Shown here one piece after another: positions 16,637 to 25,396 of a stretch of 64,000 bases of DNA (position 1 is its first letter; every line of letters starts with the position of its first letter). Where the stretch lies: assembly GCA_028871475.1 (NCBI GenBank), contig JAGWMZ010000008.1:1-64000 (forward strand). Reading direction: 5' to 3'. The position numbers and the translations under genes were made by a program. The notes under the pieces are model-generated. The model ran no database searches, was not told the origin of the DNA, and saw only the letters and a program-made list of their open reading frames with translations. The stretch comes from Sphingomonadales bacterium (GTDB lineage: Bacteria; Pseudomonadota; Alphaproteobacteria; Sphingomonadales; Sphingomonadaceae).

Positions 16637-17625
16637 TGGCAGACATGGCAAACGAGGCTGAACGTCAGGCCGCGGCGCAATGGGTCGCCCGCATGGACAG
16701 CGCCGTGTGGAGCGCGGATGACGAGGCAGAATTCCAGCGCTGGCTGGCGCAATCCCCCTCGCGCCACGGCCTGTTCCTGCAGACCCATGCCGCATGGATG
16801 ATGGCCGACGCTGCCCGACAGGCCGAACAAGGCCCGGCAGCGGATAGCACAGCGGTTCAAAGCACGGCCCCGCATGGCTGGCAGCGACGCAGCTTGCTCG
16901 GCGGTCTGGCTGCGGCGGGCGTGGCAAGTGTGCTGGCAATTCGCCACGCCACGGCCCGTTCGCAGGCTTTCGTCACGCAATTGGGTGAAATCCGCCGCGT
17001 GCCGCTCAATGACGGATCAATCATGACGATCAATTCCGACACCCAGCTCAAGGTGCAGATCGCCAAGAATGTCCGTCAGATCAACCTGACCCAGGGCGAG
17101 GCATGGTTCGATGTGGCCAAGGATGCCACCCGCCCCTTCGTGGTGGAGTCGGGCGACGTCAAGGCCCGCGCCGTGGGTACCGCCTTTTCGGTGCGCACCC
17201 GCGAGGCCGGCGTCGAGGTGCTGGTGACCGAGGGCGTCGTCGAAACCTGGAGCGAGAATGACGAGGCGCAGAAAATCCTCGTCTCGGCAGGAGAGCGCGC
17301 GCTGGTGAGCGACCGGGCCGTGGTACATTACCGTACCGACGGGGCGTCCTCGGTCGACCGCGCGCTGGCCTGGCGCAGCGGCATGATCGACCTTGACGGC
17401 ACGACGCTGCGCGAAGCGGCTGACGAATTCAACCGCTACAACCAGCGCCAGATCGTGATCGCCGACCCGGATGTGGCAGCCGAGCAATTCGACGGCCTGT
17501 TCCGTGTGAACGACCCGGAAGGCTTTGCCGATGCCCTGTCCACCTCTCTAAATGTGAGCGTTAACCGAAGTGATCCCAATGTCATTCGTATCGAACGCAC
17601 AGGATCAGGCAAAAATCTCGAATGA
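16636..17625 (+). CDS. FecR-family sigma regulator
   Basis: A 329-residue inner-membrane anti-sigma/sigma regulator. The cytoplasmic N-terminus holds a DUF4880 region (about 8-60: AAQWVARMDSAVWSADDE, FLQTHAAWMMAD). A single membrane segment lies near 80-100 (LLGGLAAAGVASVLAI). The periplasmic FecR domain (about 115-205) includes LNDGSIMTINSDTQL and GEAWFDVAKD. A DUF4974-like C-terminus (about 245-325) is expected to contact the receptor's STN domain. Its start overlaps the sigma stop by one base, ensuring balanced synthesis. About 100 bases separate it from the receptor, which has its own promoter-like motif. Confidence 0.92.
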   Translation: MADMANEAERQAAAQWVARMDSAVWSADDEAEFQRWLAQSPSRHGLFLQTHAAWMMADAARQAEQGPAADSTAVQSTAPHGWQRRSLLGGLAAAGVASVLAIRHATARSQAFVTQLGEIRRVPLNDGSIMTINSDTQLKVQIAKNVRQINLTQGEAWFDVAKDATRPFVVESGDVKARAVGTAFSVRTREAGVEVLVTEGVVETWSENDEAQKILVSAGERALVSDRAVVHYRTDGASSVDRALAWRSGMIDLDGTTLREAADEFNRYNQRQIVIADPDVAAEQFDGLFRVNDPEGFADALSTSLNVSVNRSDPNVIRIERTGSGKNLE

Positions 17626-17638
17626 ATTTATAAAAAGG

Positions 17639-17668
17639 GGAAGGAATTTCCGACATCGCGTCTCTTAT
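17639..17668 (+). promoter_or_regulatory. Probable ECF sigma promoter of the receptor gene
   Basis: The stretch begins GGAAGGAATTTCC and ends GTCTCTTAT, matching 23 of 30 bases with the motif at 15973-16002. It is placed about 55 bases before the receptor ATG. It is the only other copy I noticed by eye, which points to receptor expression being driven by the adjacent sigma factor. Confidence 0.55.
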
Positions 17669-17723
17669 ACAGGGCAGGTCGGAAAGATCTGAGAACATCA
17701 CAAAGATATTTTGGGAGGGGCAT

Positions 17724-20700
17724 ATGATGACGACCGCACTACGCGGCGCTCTCTTCGCGTCAACAGGGCTGGTGTGCATGGTAGCGGTGCCCGCTGCCGC
17801 ACAGGCCGCGACGCAGACCATCGCGCAAACCCGTCAATTCGCCATCGAAGCACAATCGGCCGAGACCGCCATCGGCCTGCTGGGCCATCAGGGCGATGTG
17901 CAGATCATTGCCTCGCGCAAACTCACCCGCTCGGTGCGCACCAATGCGGTGCGCGGGCAGTTGACGGTCACCGACGCTCTCGACCGCCTGCTGGCGGGCA
18001 CCGGGCTGACCGCGCGGCAGACCGGCCCACACACATTCGCTGTCATCGCGCGGCAGGTGTCGCTACAGCCCCCTTTGCCGGTGGCGCAGTTGGCGGTGAC
18101 GGGGCAAGGCGACTCGGCTGAGCAACCTTCTGCCCACGCTGCGCCGTCCCAAACCGCGCCTGCCGCCGAACCACAGGCCATCGTGGTGACGGGCCTGCGC
18201 GCCAGCCTCGACACCTCGCGCGGGATCAAGCGCGCCTCCTCGGGCATTGTCGATGCGATCTCCACCAAGGATATCGGCAAGCTGCCCGACGCCAACCTTG
18301 CCGAATCGCTCCAGCGCATCACCGGCGTGTCGATCGACCGTTCAGGCGGCGAAGGCGCCTTCATCACCGTTCGCGGCTTTGGTCCGGAATTCAACACCGT
18401 GCTGATCAACGGGCGACAATTGGCCACCCCTACCGACCCGAGCCAGGCCTCGGGTCGGGCCTTTTCCTTCGACACGCTGGCCAGTGAACTGGTCTCGGGC
18501 GTCGAGGTCTATAAATCCTCGACAGCGCGTTACCAGTCGGGCGGCGTGGGCTCCACGGTGAACATCAAGACCGCGCGGCCTTTCGATTACAAAGGGCGCA
18601 AGTTTTCCGCCACGGTCGATGGCAATTATGACGGCAATTCGCAAAAGGCCGCCCCCGACGCCTCCTTCCTCTTTTCCGACACATTTGCCGACGGCAAGTT
18701 CGGCGTGTTGATCTCGGGCAGCTATCAGCATCGCTTTGACCGCCTGAACCAGGCGCAGACCGATGGCTGGCTGGTGAACCCCTCGATCCCCGCCGACCAG
18801 GTCAATGGCGGCAAGAGCACGGTCAGCTCCAGCAATCCGCAGGGCAACATCTTCATTCCGCAGAACTTCGACACCAAAGTCACGCGTGAGGATCGCGAGC
18901 GCATCGGCGGCACACTGGTGCTGCAATATCGCCCGACCGACGATGTCACCCTGACCGCCGACGCACTCTACACCAAGTTCACCGACAAGACCGATGCGCG
19001 GTCCTATGGTCACTGGTTCACCGCCTCGAACCTGACCAATGTGACGACCGATGCCAATGGTACCGCCATCGACCTGACGCAGGCGACCGGCATCGCCACC
19101 GACTTTCACGACAAGAAGTTCGACAAGCGCACCAACACGCGCGAATTCGGCTTCAACGTCGACTGGAAGATCACTCCCAACCTCACCGCCAATTTCGACG
19201 GCACCTATTCGCTGGCCAAGGAAGACCCCAACAACGGCCAGGAAGCCTATCTGGCGCTGCTGGGCTATCTGACGGGCTCGTCGCGCTATCAGTCCGATGG
19301 CTCGATCCTGCCGTGGCAGACCGAAACGCTGCCCACCTTTGCCAACCCGGCCAGCCCCTGCGGCAGCGCGGTGACCAATTCGGGAACGCCTGCCAATGCC
19401 ACCACCGTGGGCGCGGGCCAGCCGATGTGCCAGCATGTGATGCTGCTGCGCGGCTATGGCACGCGTGACGAGGTGGGCCAGGGCCGCGCCGACTTCACCT
19501 ACAAGGGCGACAACGAAACCGGGCTGGTGAAGGCCAATTTCGGCCTCTATTTCTCCAGCGACCGCAAGGACACCGCGCTTTATTCCAACGATGGCGGCAC
19601 GGGCTGCACCACCTGCGGCTACAATCTGCCGGCGCCCTCCAGCGTGCCGATCAGCATCTTCAACGCGGGCAGCGGCTTCCTTTCAGGGGTCAGCGGGTCG
19701 AACCGCCTGCCCACCCAGTGGCAGACCTTCGATGGGCCCACCCTGTTCAGCGCCATCACCGCGCAGCAGGGCCCCGGCTTCACCTTCGCCCCGCCGCTGG
19801 TCAATGACACGATCGTCAAGGAACGCGTGATCGGCAGCTATCTGGAAACCGAGTTCAAGGGCACCATCGCCGACCGTCCCATCGCCCTTGTCGCGGGTGT
19901 CCGCTTTGAGGACACGCTGACCAAGGTCAATGGCCTGGCCACGGCCTATACGGCGCTGGTCAAGCTGGCCAATGACCAGACGCAATATGGGTCGACCTCC
20001 TCGGGCACCACGCGCACGCTTGGCCAGACGCATTACCTCGACATTCTGCCCAATCTGGCGATCAAATATCAGCCGACCGAGGAACTGACGATCCGCTTTG
20101 CAGCGTCGCAGACCATCACAAGGCCGACGCTGGAGCAGCTTTCGCCGGTGACCACATTGCTGACCCTGCGCCCGGGCAATTTCGCGGCCAGCCGGGGCAA
20201 TCCCGACCTCAAGCCGTTCAAGTCGAGCAACCTCGATCTCTCGGTCGAATATTACTACGCGCCTTCCAGCTATGTCTCACTGGGCGGCTATCTCAAGAGC
20301 GTTAACAACTTCATCGTTCTCAACCAGACGACCGGGCCGGTGGCGAGCGCCTCGGGCGCCTCGTTGCTCGATCCGGGCACGGGCACGGCAGCGCAGTTCA
20401 CCATCACCGCGCCGGTGAACGGCCAGGATGCGACGGTAACCGGGCTTGAGGCTGCATGGCAGCACAGCCTTGGCAACACGGGTTTTGGTTTCCAGATCAA
20501 CGGCACGCTGGTGGGGTCGAACCGACATCTCAACCCGCAGGATCTCACCAACAAATTCGCGCTGACCGGCCTGTCAAACTCGGCCAATGCGGTGCTGTTC
20601 TATGACAAGCACGGGCTGGAGGCACGCGTCGCCTTCAACTGGCGTGATCACTTCCTGCAGTATCTGGCGCCCCCACCGCTCAACGGCGCGGGTCAGGCCG

Positions 20701-20894
20701 TGACACAGGTGCGCGCCTATTCGCAGATCGATGCCAGCGTAACCTATCACATCACCCCGCAGATCGCGGTGTTTGTGGAAGGCGCAAACCTGACCAACGC
20801 CACCACGCTGAAATACGCCTATTACACCAACCAGTTCCTCTATGCCGAGGACAGCGGGCGTCGCTTCAAGTTTGGCGCGCGGGTCAATTTCTGA
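17724..20894 (+). CDS. STN-domain TonB-dependent receptor/transducer
   Basis: A 1056-residue outer-membrane transporter. After a signal peptide (about 1-28) comes an STN signalling domain (about 35-110: QFAIEAQSAETAIGLLG ... LTVTDALDRLLAGTGL). Next is a TonB-box-like AIVVTGLRASLD (about 152-163) and the plug (about 165-280: KDIGKLPDANLAESLQRITGV, ITVRGFGPEFNTVLINGR). A 22-strand-type barrel ends in Phe (ARVNF). The plug wording is that of the Xanthomonas/Caulobacter type receptors (TIGR01782-like), many of which import carbohydrates, not siderophores. The STN domain and adjacent sigma/FecR predict ligand-dependent signalling. The substrate is unknown. GGGAGGGG precedes the start. Confidence 0.93.
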   Translation: MMTTALRGALFASTGLVCMVAVPAAAQAATQTIAQTRQFAIEAQSAETAIGLLGHQGDVQIIASRKLTRSVRTNAVRGQLTVTDALDRLLAGTGLTARQTGPHTFAVIARQVSLQPPLPVAQLAVTGQGDSAEQPSAHAAPSQTAPAAEPQAIVVTGLRASLDTSRGIKRASSGIVDAISTKDIGKLPDANLAESLQRITGVSIDRSGGEGAFITVRGFGPEFNTVLINGRQLATPTDPSQASGRAFSFDTLASELVSGVEVYKSSTARYQSGGVGSTVNIKTARPFDYKGRKFSATVDGNYDGNSQKAAPDASFLFSDTFADGKFGVLISGSYQHRFDRLNQAQTDGWLVNPSIPADQVNGGKSTVSSSNPQGNIFIPQNFDTKVTREDRERIGGTLVLQYRPTDDVTLTADALYTKFTDKTDARSYGHWFTASNLTNVTTDANGTAIDLTQATGIATDFHDKKFDKRTNTREFGFNVDWKITPNLTANFDGTYSLAKEDPNNGQEAYLALLGYLTGSSRYQSDGSILPWQTETLPTFANPASPCGSAVTNSGTPANATTVGAGQPMCQHVMLLRGYGTRDEVGQGRADFTYKGDNETGLVKANFGLYFSSDRKDTALYSNDGGTGCTTCGYNLPAPSSVPISIFNAGSGFLSGVSGSNRLPTQWQTFDGPTLFSAITAQQGPGFTFAPPLVNDTIVKERVIGSYLETEFKGTIADRPIALVAGVRFEDTLTKVNGLATAYTALVKLANDQTQYGSTSSGTTRTLGQTHYLDILPNLAIKYQPTEELTIRFAASQTITRPTLEQLSPVTTLLTLRPGNFAASRGNPDLKPFKSSNLDLSVEYYYAPSSYVSLGGYLKSVNNFIVLNQTTGPVASASGASLLDPGTGTAAQFTITAPVNGQDATVTGLEAAWQHSLGNTGFGFQINGTLVGSNRHLNPQDLTNKFALTGLSNSANAVLFYDKHGLEARVAFNWRDHFLQYLAPPPLNGAGQAVTQVRAYSQIDASVTYHITPQIAVFVEGANLTNATTLKYAYYTNQFLYAEDSGRRFKFGARVNF

Positions 20895-20929
20895 TGGTCA
20901 GAGCGGAGCAGAACTGAGGACAAAACGCC

Positions 20930-20958
20930 GGGCCGGATGCAACATCTGCATCCGGCCC
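20930..20958 (+). other. Strong hairpin between receptor and halogenase genes
   Basis: A perfect 12-bp stem, GGGCCGGATGCA/TGCATCCGGCCC, with a five-base loop and no T-tract after it. It lies 36 bases after the receptor stop and about 80 bases before the halogenase start. It could attenuate transcription into the downstream genes or protect the receptor mRNA 3' end. Confidence 0.5.
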
Positions 20959-21040
20959 TTCGCGGCTCGCTGTTCTTCGCTTACAACAGGCATCGCGCGG
21001 GAAACGCACCGCGCCAAAAGCATTGCATGTGGGGACTGCC

Positions 21041-22579
21041 ATGAACAAGCCGGTGAGCAGGGTATGCATCGTGGGCGGCGGCTCGGCCGGATGGTTGACC
21101 GCGGGGTTGATTGCCGCGCGCCACGGGCCCGGCCTGTCGGTCACGCTGGTGGAAAGCGTGCAGCGCGGCACCATCGGCGTTGGCGAAGGCACCTGGCCCA
21201 CCATGCGCAACACCTTGCGCAAGATCGGCATCAACGAGACCGATTTCATGCGCGCCTGCAACGCCTCCTTCAAACAGGGGGCCAAGTTTGCCGGCTGGCG
21301 CAATGGCCGGGCCGATGATTTCTACTATCACCCGCTCGTCCTGCCCGAAGGCTTTCCCGATCTTGACCTTGCGCCCTATTGGAACGAGGCGGCGCAGGCC
21401 TCGGATCAGCCCTCTTCCTTTTCAGACTCCGTGTGTTTTCAGCAGTTTCTCTGCGAAAACCACATGGCGCCCAAGCTGATGACCTCGCCCGAATATGGCG
21501 GCATCGCCAATTACGCCTATCACCTCGACGCGGTGCGGCTGGGCGAGATGCTGCGCGACCACTGCGTTAACCGGCTGGGCGTCACCCATATCGACGATGA
21601 AATCATCACGGTCGAGCAGACCGACAATGGCGATGTGCGCGCCGTGGTGGGCGAGCGCCATGGCGAAATCGAAGCGGATCTTTTCGTCGATTGCAGTGGC
21701 TTTGCCTCGCTGCTGCTGGGCCAGACCTTGGGCGTGCCCTTCATCGACTGCAACGACGTGCTCTTCATCGACCGCGCCTTGGCCGTGCAGGTTCCCTATG
21801 AGGAAGAGGACAGCCCCATCGTCTCGCACACAGTGTCGACCGCGCAGAAGCATGGCTGGATCTGGGACATTGGCCTCACCAACCGGCGCGGCGTGGGCTA
21901 TGTCTGGTCAAGCGCCCATGCCGGGGCGGACCGGATCGAGGAAGAACTGGCGGCCTATGTCGGACCGGCTTTTTCCAAGCTGACCCCGCGCGAGATCACC
22001 ATCCGCTCGGGCCATCGTGAGACGTTCTGGAAGAACAATGTCGTGGGTGTGGGGCTGGCGGCGGGTTTCCTCGAACCGCTGGAAGCCTCGGCGCTGGTGC
22101 TGGTCGAACTGTCGGCCGATTACATCGCCAGCACCATGCCCGCCACGCGCCATGCGATGGACATTGTGGCTCGCCGTTTCAACACGATAACCCGCTATCG
22201 TTGGGACCGCATCATCGAATTCCTCAAGCTGCACTATATGCTTTCGGAGCGTGATGACACCGCCTTCTGGCGTGACAACCGTGATCCGGCAACCATTCCC
22301 CAGACGCTGAAAGACCAGCTCGAACTGTGGCGCGACACGCCGCCGGGCGAGCATGATTTTTCCAGCGCGCATGAGATGTTCCCCGCCGCCAGCTATCAAT
22401 ATGTGCTCTATGGCATGGGTTTTCGCACCCGCCCGCGCGAAGGGGCGCTGGCCATGGCGCATAAGGCCGCCGATGCCTTTGCCCGCAACATGCAGATCAA
22501 GGCCAGGCTGGGCGCAACCATGCCCACCAACCGCGCCCTGCTCACCAAACTGGCGCAGTACCGTTTCCAACCCGTGTGA
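21041..22579 (+). CDS. Flavin-dependent (tryptophan-type) halogenase
   Basis: A 512-residue protein of the tryptophan halogenase family, which uses FADH2, O2 and halide to halogenate electron-rich substrates. The FAD-binding GGGSAGW is at residues 12-18. The catalytic lysine expected to carry the hypohalous species is Lys78 (ASFKQ), and the conserved glutamate is Glu345 (GFLEPLE). The family signature WxWxIP reads WIWDIG at 273-278, so Pro is replaced by Gly. I chose the ATG at 21041 because family sequences start shortly before the FAD motif. Homologues of this type are often found next to TonB receptors and SapC, and their natural substrates are mostly unknown. No flavin reductase gene is nearby. 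Confidence 0.9.
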   Translation: MNKPVSRVCIVGGGSAGWLTAGLIAARHGPGLSVTLVESVQRGTIGVGEGTWPTMRNTLRKIGINETDFMRACNASFKQGAKFAGWRNGRADDFYYHPLVLPEGFPDLDLAPYWNEAAQASDQPSSFSDSVCFQQFLCENHMAPKLMTSPEYGGIANYAYHLDAVRLGEMLRDHCVNRLGVTHIDDEIITVEQTDNGDVRAVVGERHGEIEADLFVDCSGFASLLLGQTLGVPFIDCNDVLFIDRALAVQVPYEEEDSPIVSHTVSTAQKHGWIWDIGLTNRRGVGYVWSSAHAGADRIEEELAAYVGPAFSKLTPREITIRSGHRETFWKNNVVGVGLAAGFLEPLEASALVLVELSADYIASTMPATRHAMDIVARRFNTITRYRWDRIIEFLKLHYMLSERDDTAFWRDNRDPATIPQTLKDQLELWRDTPPGEHDFSSAHEMFPAASYQYVLYGMGFRTRPREGALAMAHKAADAFARNMQIKARLGATMPTNRALLTKLAQYRFQPV

Positions 22580-22621
22580 CAGGGCCGCATTCGACTGCAC
22601 GCAGACCGTCAAGAGGATCGC

Positions 22622-23329
22622 ATGACTTTGGTTCCCCTCACCCGCAAGGATCACGCCGCGCTTCGCCTGAACCCCGCGCGCGCGGCGCAGGCCGCCGCCA
22701 GCGTCCATCTGGTGCCGCTGGTGCGCAGCGAAATCCGCAAGATCACCGGGCAATTTCCAGTCTTTCTGGCCAAGGATGGCGAGACGGGCGAATTCTATCC
22801 CGCCGCGCTGATGGGCCTTGAACCGCATGAAAACCTGTTCTGGGCCGAGGACCGGCTTGAAGCCTCGCGCGTTCCGCTCAACCTGCTGCGCCTGCCCTTT
22901 TTCATTGGTCATGATGGCGCGGTGATGATCGACATGGCCAGCCCGGCGGTGGACGCAAACGGTCCGGTCGCCCTGCTCAACGCGGATGGCAGCGACAGCG
23001 CCTGGTTCACCTCGGTGCAGGCGATGCTGGGCGAACTGGCGGGCGGCCAGGCGCCGACCCGCGCGCTGGTCGACACGGTGCTGGCCCATGGTCTGGTGCA
23101 GGAGGTGAAGCTGGACCTGCGCTTTCACAATGGCACGAGCGCGCAACTGAGCGGTTTGTATGGCCTTGACGAGGCCGCTCTGGGCCGCGCCCTGCCCCAG
23201 ATTGCCGACATTGACACGGTGATGGTGCTGGCCGCCATGGTGCTCTCGCTTGACCATGTGGCAACGCTCGTCAAACGCAAGAACGCCCGTCTGGCAGCGA
23301 TGGACCAATGGCTGGCACCGCAGGTGTGA
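22622..23329 (+). CDS. SapC family protein
   Basis: A 235-residue protein of the SapC family, named after a Campylobacter S-layer-associated protein. Recognisable parts are EIRKITGQFPVFLAKDGETGEFYPAALMGL (about 37-66), LNLLRLPFF, and the C-terminal LYGLDEAALGRALPQI. There is no signal peptide, so a cytoplasmic location is likely. In Caulobacter/Xanthomonas/sphingomonad genomes SapC genes recur next to TonB receptors and tryptophan-halogenase genes, as here, but the biochemical role is not known. It lies 42 bases after the halogenase and overlaps the next gene by 22 bases. Confidence 0.88.
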   Translation: MTLVPLTRKDHAALRLNPARAAQAAASVHLVPLVRSEIRKITGQFPVFLAKDGETGEFYPAALMGLEPHENLFWAEDRLEASRVPLNLLRLPFFIGHDGAVMIDMASPAVDANGPVALLNADGSDSAWFTSVQAMLGELAGGQAPTRALVDTVLAHGLVQEVKLDLRFHNGTSAQLSGLYGLDEAALGRALPQIADIDTVMVLAAMVLSLDHVATLVKRKNARLAAMDQWLAPQV

Positions 23330-23997
23330 TCGCGCCGACTGTCACCATGCTCTCCCTTGGCGGCGGGCATGGTGAGGTGCCGCTCTGGCTGATGGATGAC
23401 GCGCATCCAGACCCCGTCGCTCTGGTAAAGGCGGCGGCAGGGGCCGACTTCAAACGGGAGAAAGGCGACCTTTACCCCGGCCTGCGAGCAGCCGTGCCCT
23501 CGCATTATGCCTCATGGCTGGAAGCGCTGGTGGGCGGTATCGCGGGTCTGGCCAGCGCGCGGCTGCTGCACTCGACCTTCGCCACGACCAGCGATGACCC
23601 TGCCCAACTGGCGCCCATCCAGCGGATACCGCATTACGACGATGCCAGTCCGGCGATCTTCGCCGCCGTGCATTACCTGTGCGATACGCCGCACCGCGGC
23701 ACCGGCTTTTTCCGCCATCGGCGCACGGGGCTGGCGCGCATCACGCCTGACAGAGTGCCACTCTGGCGGCAGGGGCTGGCTGAAGATGCACGCCGGGCGG
23801 GCATGCCGCCTGCGGCCTATCACGAGGGTAGCGACGCGCGCTTCGAGCAGTTGGGGCAGGCTGACCTACGCTTCAACCGTCTCATCATCTATCCAGCCAA
23901 TTGCCTGCATTCAGGCGATATTGGCGAATCCTGGCAGCATGGCGCCTCGCCATCGGGGCGCCTCACAACCACCTCGCTGCTGCTCTTGCCGGGTTGA
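23308..23997 (+). CDS. DUF6445 protein, possible 2-oxoglutarate/Fe(II) oxygenase
   Basis: A 229-residue protein resembling the DUF6445 family (LYPGLRAAVPSHY, APIQRIPHYDD, GTGFFRHRRTGL, FNRLIIYPANCLHSG, SGRLTTTSLL). The arrangement His109-x-Asp111, His201 and Arg218 matches the metal triad and co-substrate arginine of prolyl-hydroxylase-like 2-oxoglutarate oxygenases. That activity is inferred from the pattern, not established. The start is uncertain: ATG 23308 overlaps the SapC gene by 22 bases, while GTG 23326 would make a GTGA coupling with the SapC stop. Last gene of the island; a 13-bp hairpin follows. Confidence 0.75.
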   Translation: MAGTAGVIAPTVTMLSLGGGHGEVPLWLMDDAHPDPVALVKAAAGADFKREKGDLYPGLRAAVPSHYASWLEALVGGIAGLASARLLHSTFATTSDDPAQLAPIQRIPHYDDASPAIFAAVHYLCDTPHRGTGFFRHRRTGLARITPDRVPLWRQGLAEDARRAGMPPAAYHEGSDARFEQLGQADLRFNRLIIYPANCLHSGDIGESWQHGASPSGRLTTTSLLLLPG

Positions 23998-24013
23998 AGG
24001 TGGTTTTGAGGAG

Positions 24014-24043
24014 ATCGAGGATCTGGTCCGCCAGATCCTCGAT
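24014..24043. terminator. Perfect 13-bp hairpin between convergent genes
   Basis: ATCGAGGATCTGG pairs perfectly with CCAGATCCTCGAT around a TCCG loop. It lies 16 bases after the DUF6445 stop and 14 bases before the dnaN stop. No T-tract follows on either strand, so if it terminates transcription it probably needs Rho or acts by stabilising 3' ends. Confidence 0.5.
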
Positions 24044-24057
24044 CCTGATCCTCATGG

Positions 24058-25176
24058 TCAGACGCGCATCGGCATCAGCACGTAAAGTGCCGGGCTCTTG
24101 TCATCCTGACGGATCAGCGTGGGCGCGCCGGCATCGGCCAGATGCAGCTCAACCGTGTCACCCTCGATCTGGCTGAGGATGTCCTTCAGATAATTGGCAT
24201 TGAAGCCGATCTCGAAACCGGCGGCGCTGTAATCGGCAGGCAGTTCCTCGGCGGCGGTGCCATTGTCGGGGCTCGTCACCGAGAGCGTCACGCGGTCATT
24301 ATCGAGCGCCATCTTCACCGCACGGGTCTTTTCCGTCGCGATGGTGGCCACGCGGTCAACGCCCTGCCAGAAGCTCTTGGGGTCGAGACGCAGCAGCTTG
24401 TCGTTCCCGGTGGGAATGACGCGGGTATAATCGGGGAAGGTGCCGTCGATCAGCTTGCTGGTCAGCACCACGCCATTTTCACCGCCCAGCGTGAAGCGGA
24501 TCTTGCTGGGCGACAGGTCGATCAACACCACCGCATCGGCCGCCTCGTCGAGCAGCTTGCGCAGTTCGGCCACGCATTTGCGCGGCACGATGACATCGGG
24601 CATGCCCTCGGCGCCCTCAGGGCGCGGCAGGGTAAAGCGGGCAAGACGATGGCCATCGGTGGCGGCCGCCTTCAGCTCGTCTTCGCTGACATGCAGGAAG
24701 ATGCCGTTGAGGTAATAGCGCGTTTCCTCGGTGGAAATGGCAAACCGCGTGCGGTCGATGATCTGTGCCAGCGTGGCGGCGGGCAGCTCGAAGCTGGTGG
24801 GCAGGTCGCCCTCGACGATGACCGGAAAATCATCGCGCGGCAGGGTGGGCAGCTGGAAACGGCTGCGACCGGCCTTGACCACCATGCGGTTGTCGGCGGT
24901 CTGCAGGTTCACCTGGCTGCCATCGGGCAGCTTGCGGGCAATATCGAAAAGCAGATGGGCCGAAACGGTGATGGCGCCGGGCGCCTCCACGCTGACGGCC
25001 TGCATGTGTTCCACCACTTGAAGGTCAAGGTCGGTGGCCATGACGCGCAGCGTGCCGTCCTGTCCCGCCTCGATCAGCACGTTCGACAGGATGGGGATCG
25101 TGTTACGCCTCTCGACCACGGACTGCACATGGCTGAGGCAGCGCAGCAGCGTGGCGCGTTCGATGGTGGCTTTCAT
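24058..25176 (-). CDS. dnaN: DNA polymerase III beta sliding clamp
   Basis: A 372-residue beta clamp made of three topologically equal domains that encircles DNA and tethers polymerase III. The N-terminus MKATIERATLLRCLSHVQSVVERRNTIPIL fits the family. SVQ/RRFQLPTL-type (SRFQLPTLPRDDFP) and the C-terminal ending DDKSPALYVLMPMRV are characteristic. I chose the ATG at 25176; the open frame runs 120 bases further upstream without family sequence. There is no dnaA or recF beside it; it sits between the sigma/receptor island and fabG. Confidence 0.97.
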   Translation of the reverse strand: MKATIERATLLRCLSHVQSVVERRNTIPILSNVLIEAGQDGTLRVMATDLDLQVVEHMQAVSVEAPGAITVSAHLLFDIARKLPDGSQVNLQTADNRMVVKAGRSRFQLPTLPRDDFPVIVEGDLPTSFELPAATLAQIIDRTRFAISTEETRYYLNGIFLHVSEDELKAAATDGHRLARFTLPRPEGAEGMPDVIVPRKCVAELRKLLDEAADAVVLIDLSPSKIRFTLGGENGVVLTSKLIDGTFPDYTRVIPTGNDKLLRLDPKSFWQGVDRVATIATEKTRAVKMALDNDRVTLSVTSPDNGTAAEELPADYSAAGFEIGFNANYLKDILSQIEGDTVELHLADAGAPTLIRQDDKSPALYVLMPMRV

Positions 25177-25396
25177 GGTCGATCCGATCCCGTGCCTGAT
25201 AACCCCTGGGAGAGCCTTCCCCGCACACGAACCCCAAGGCACCCGCATGCGGCAATTTCGGACTATCTTCCTTAGCGCGCCTTTGCTTTGCGGCAAGCGC
25301 GAAGCGTAAGGTCAGGGGCGAATCTGGGGATAATTCCGTGGGTTTCGCGAGGTAAGGCGGGATGGTTGAAAGAGAATTAAGGTTTGAAGGGGCTTT

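Noticed and set aside
18342..19436. A 364-codon open frame antisense to the receptor
   Set aside because: Gly/Arg/Val-rich shadow of a beta-barrel gene without a ribosome site.
21908..23308. A 466-codon open frame antisense to the halogenase and SapC genes
   Set aside because: Shadow frame; both sense genes are supported by motifs.
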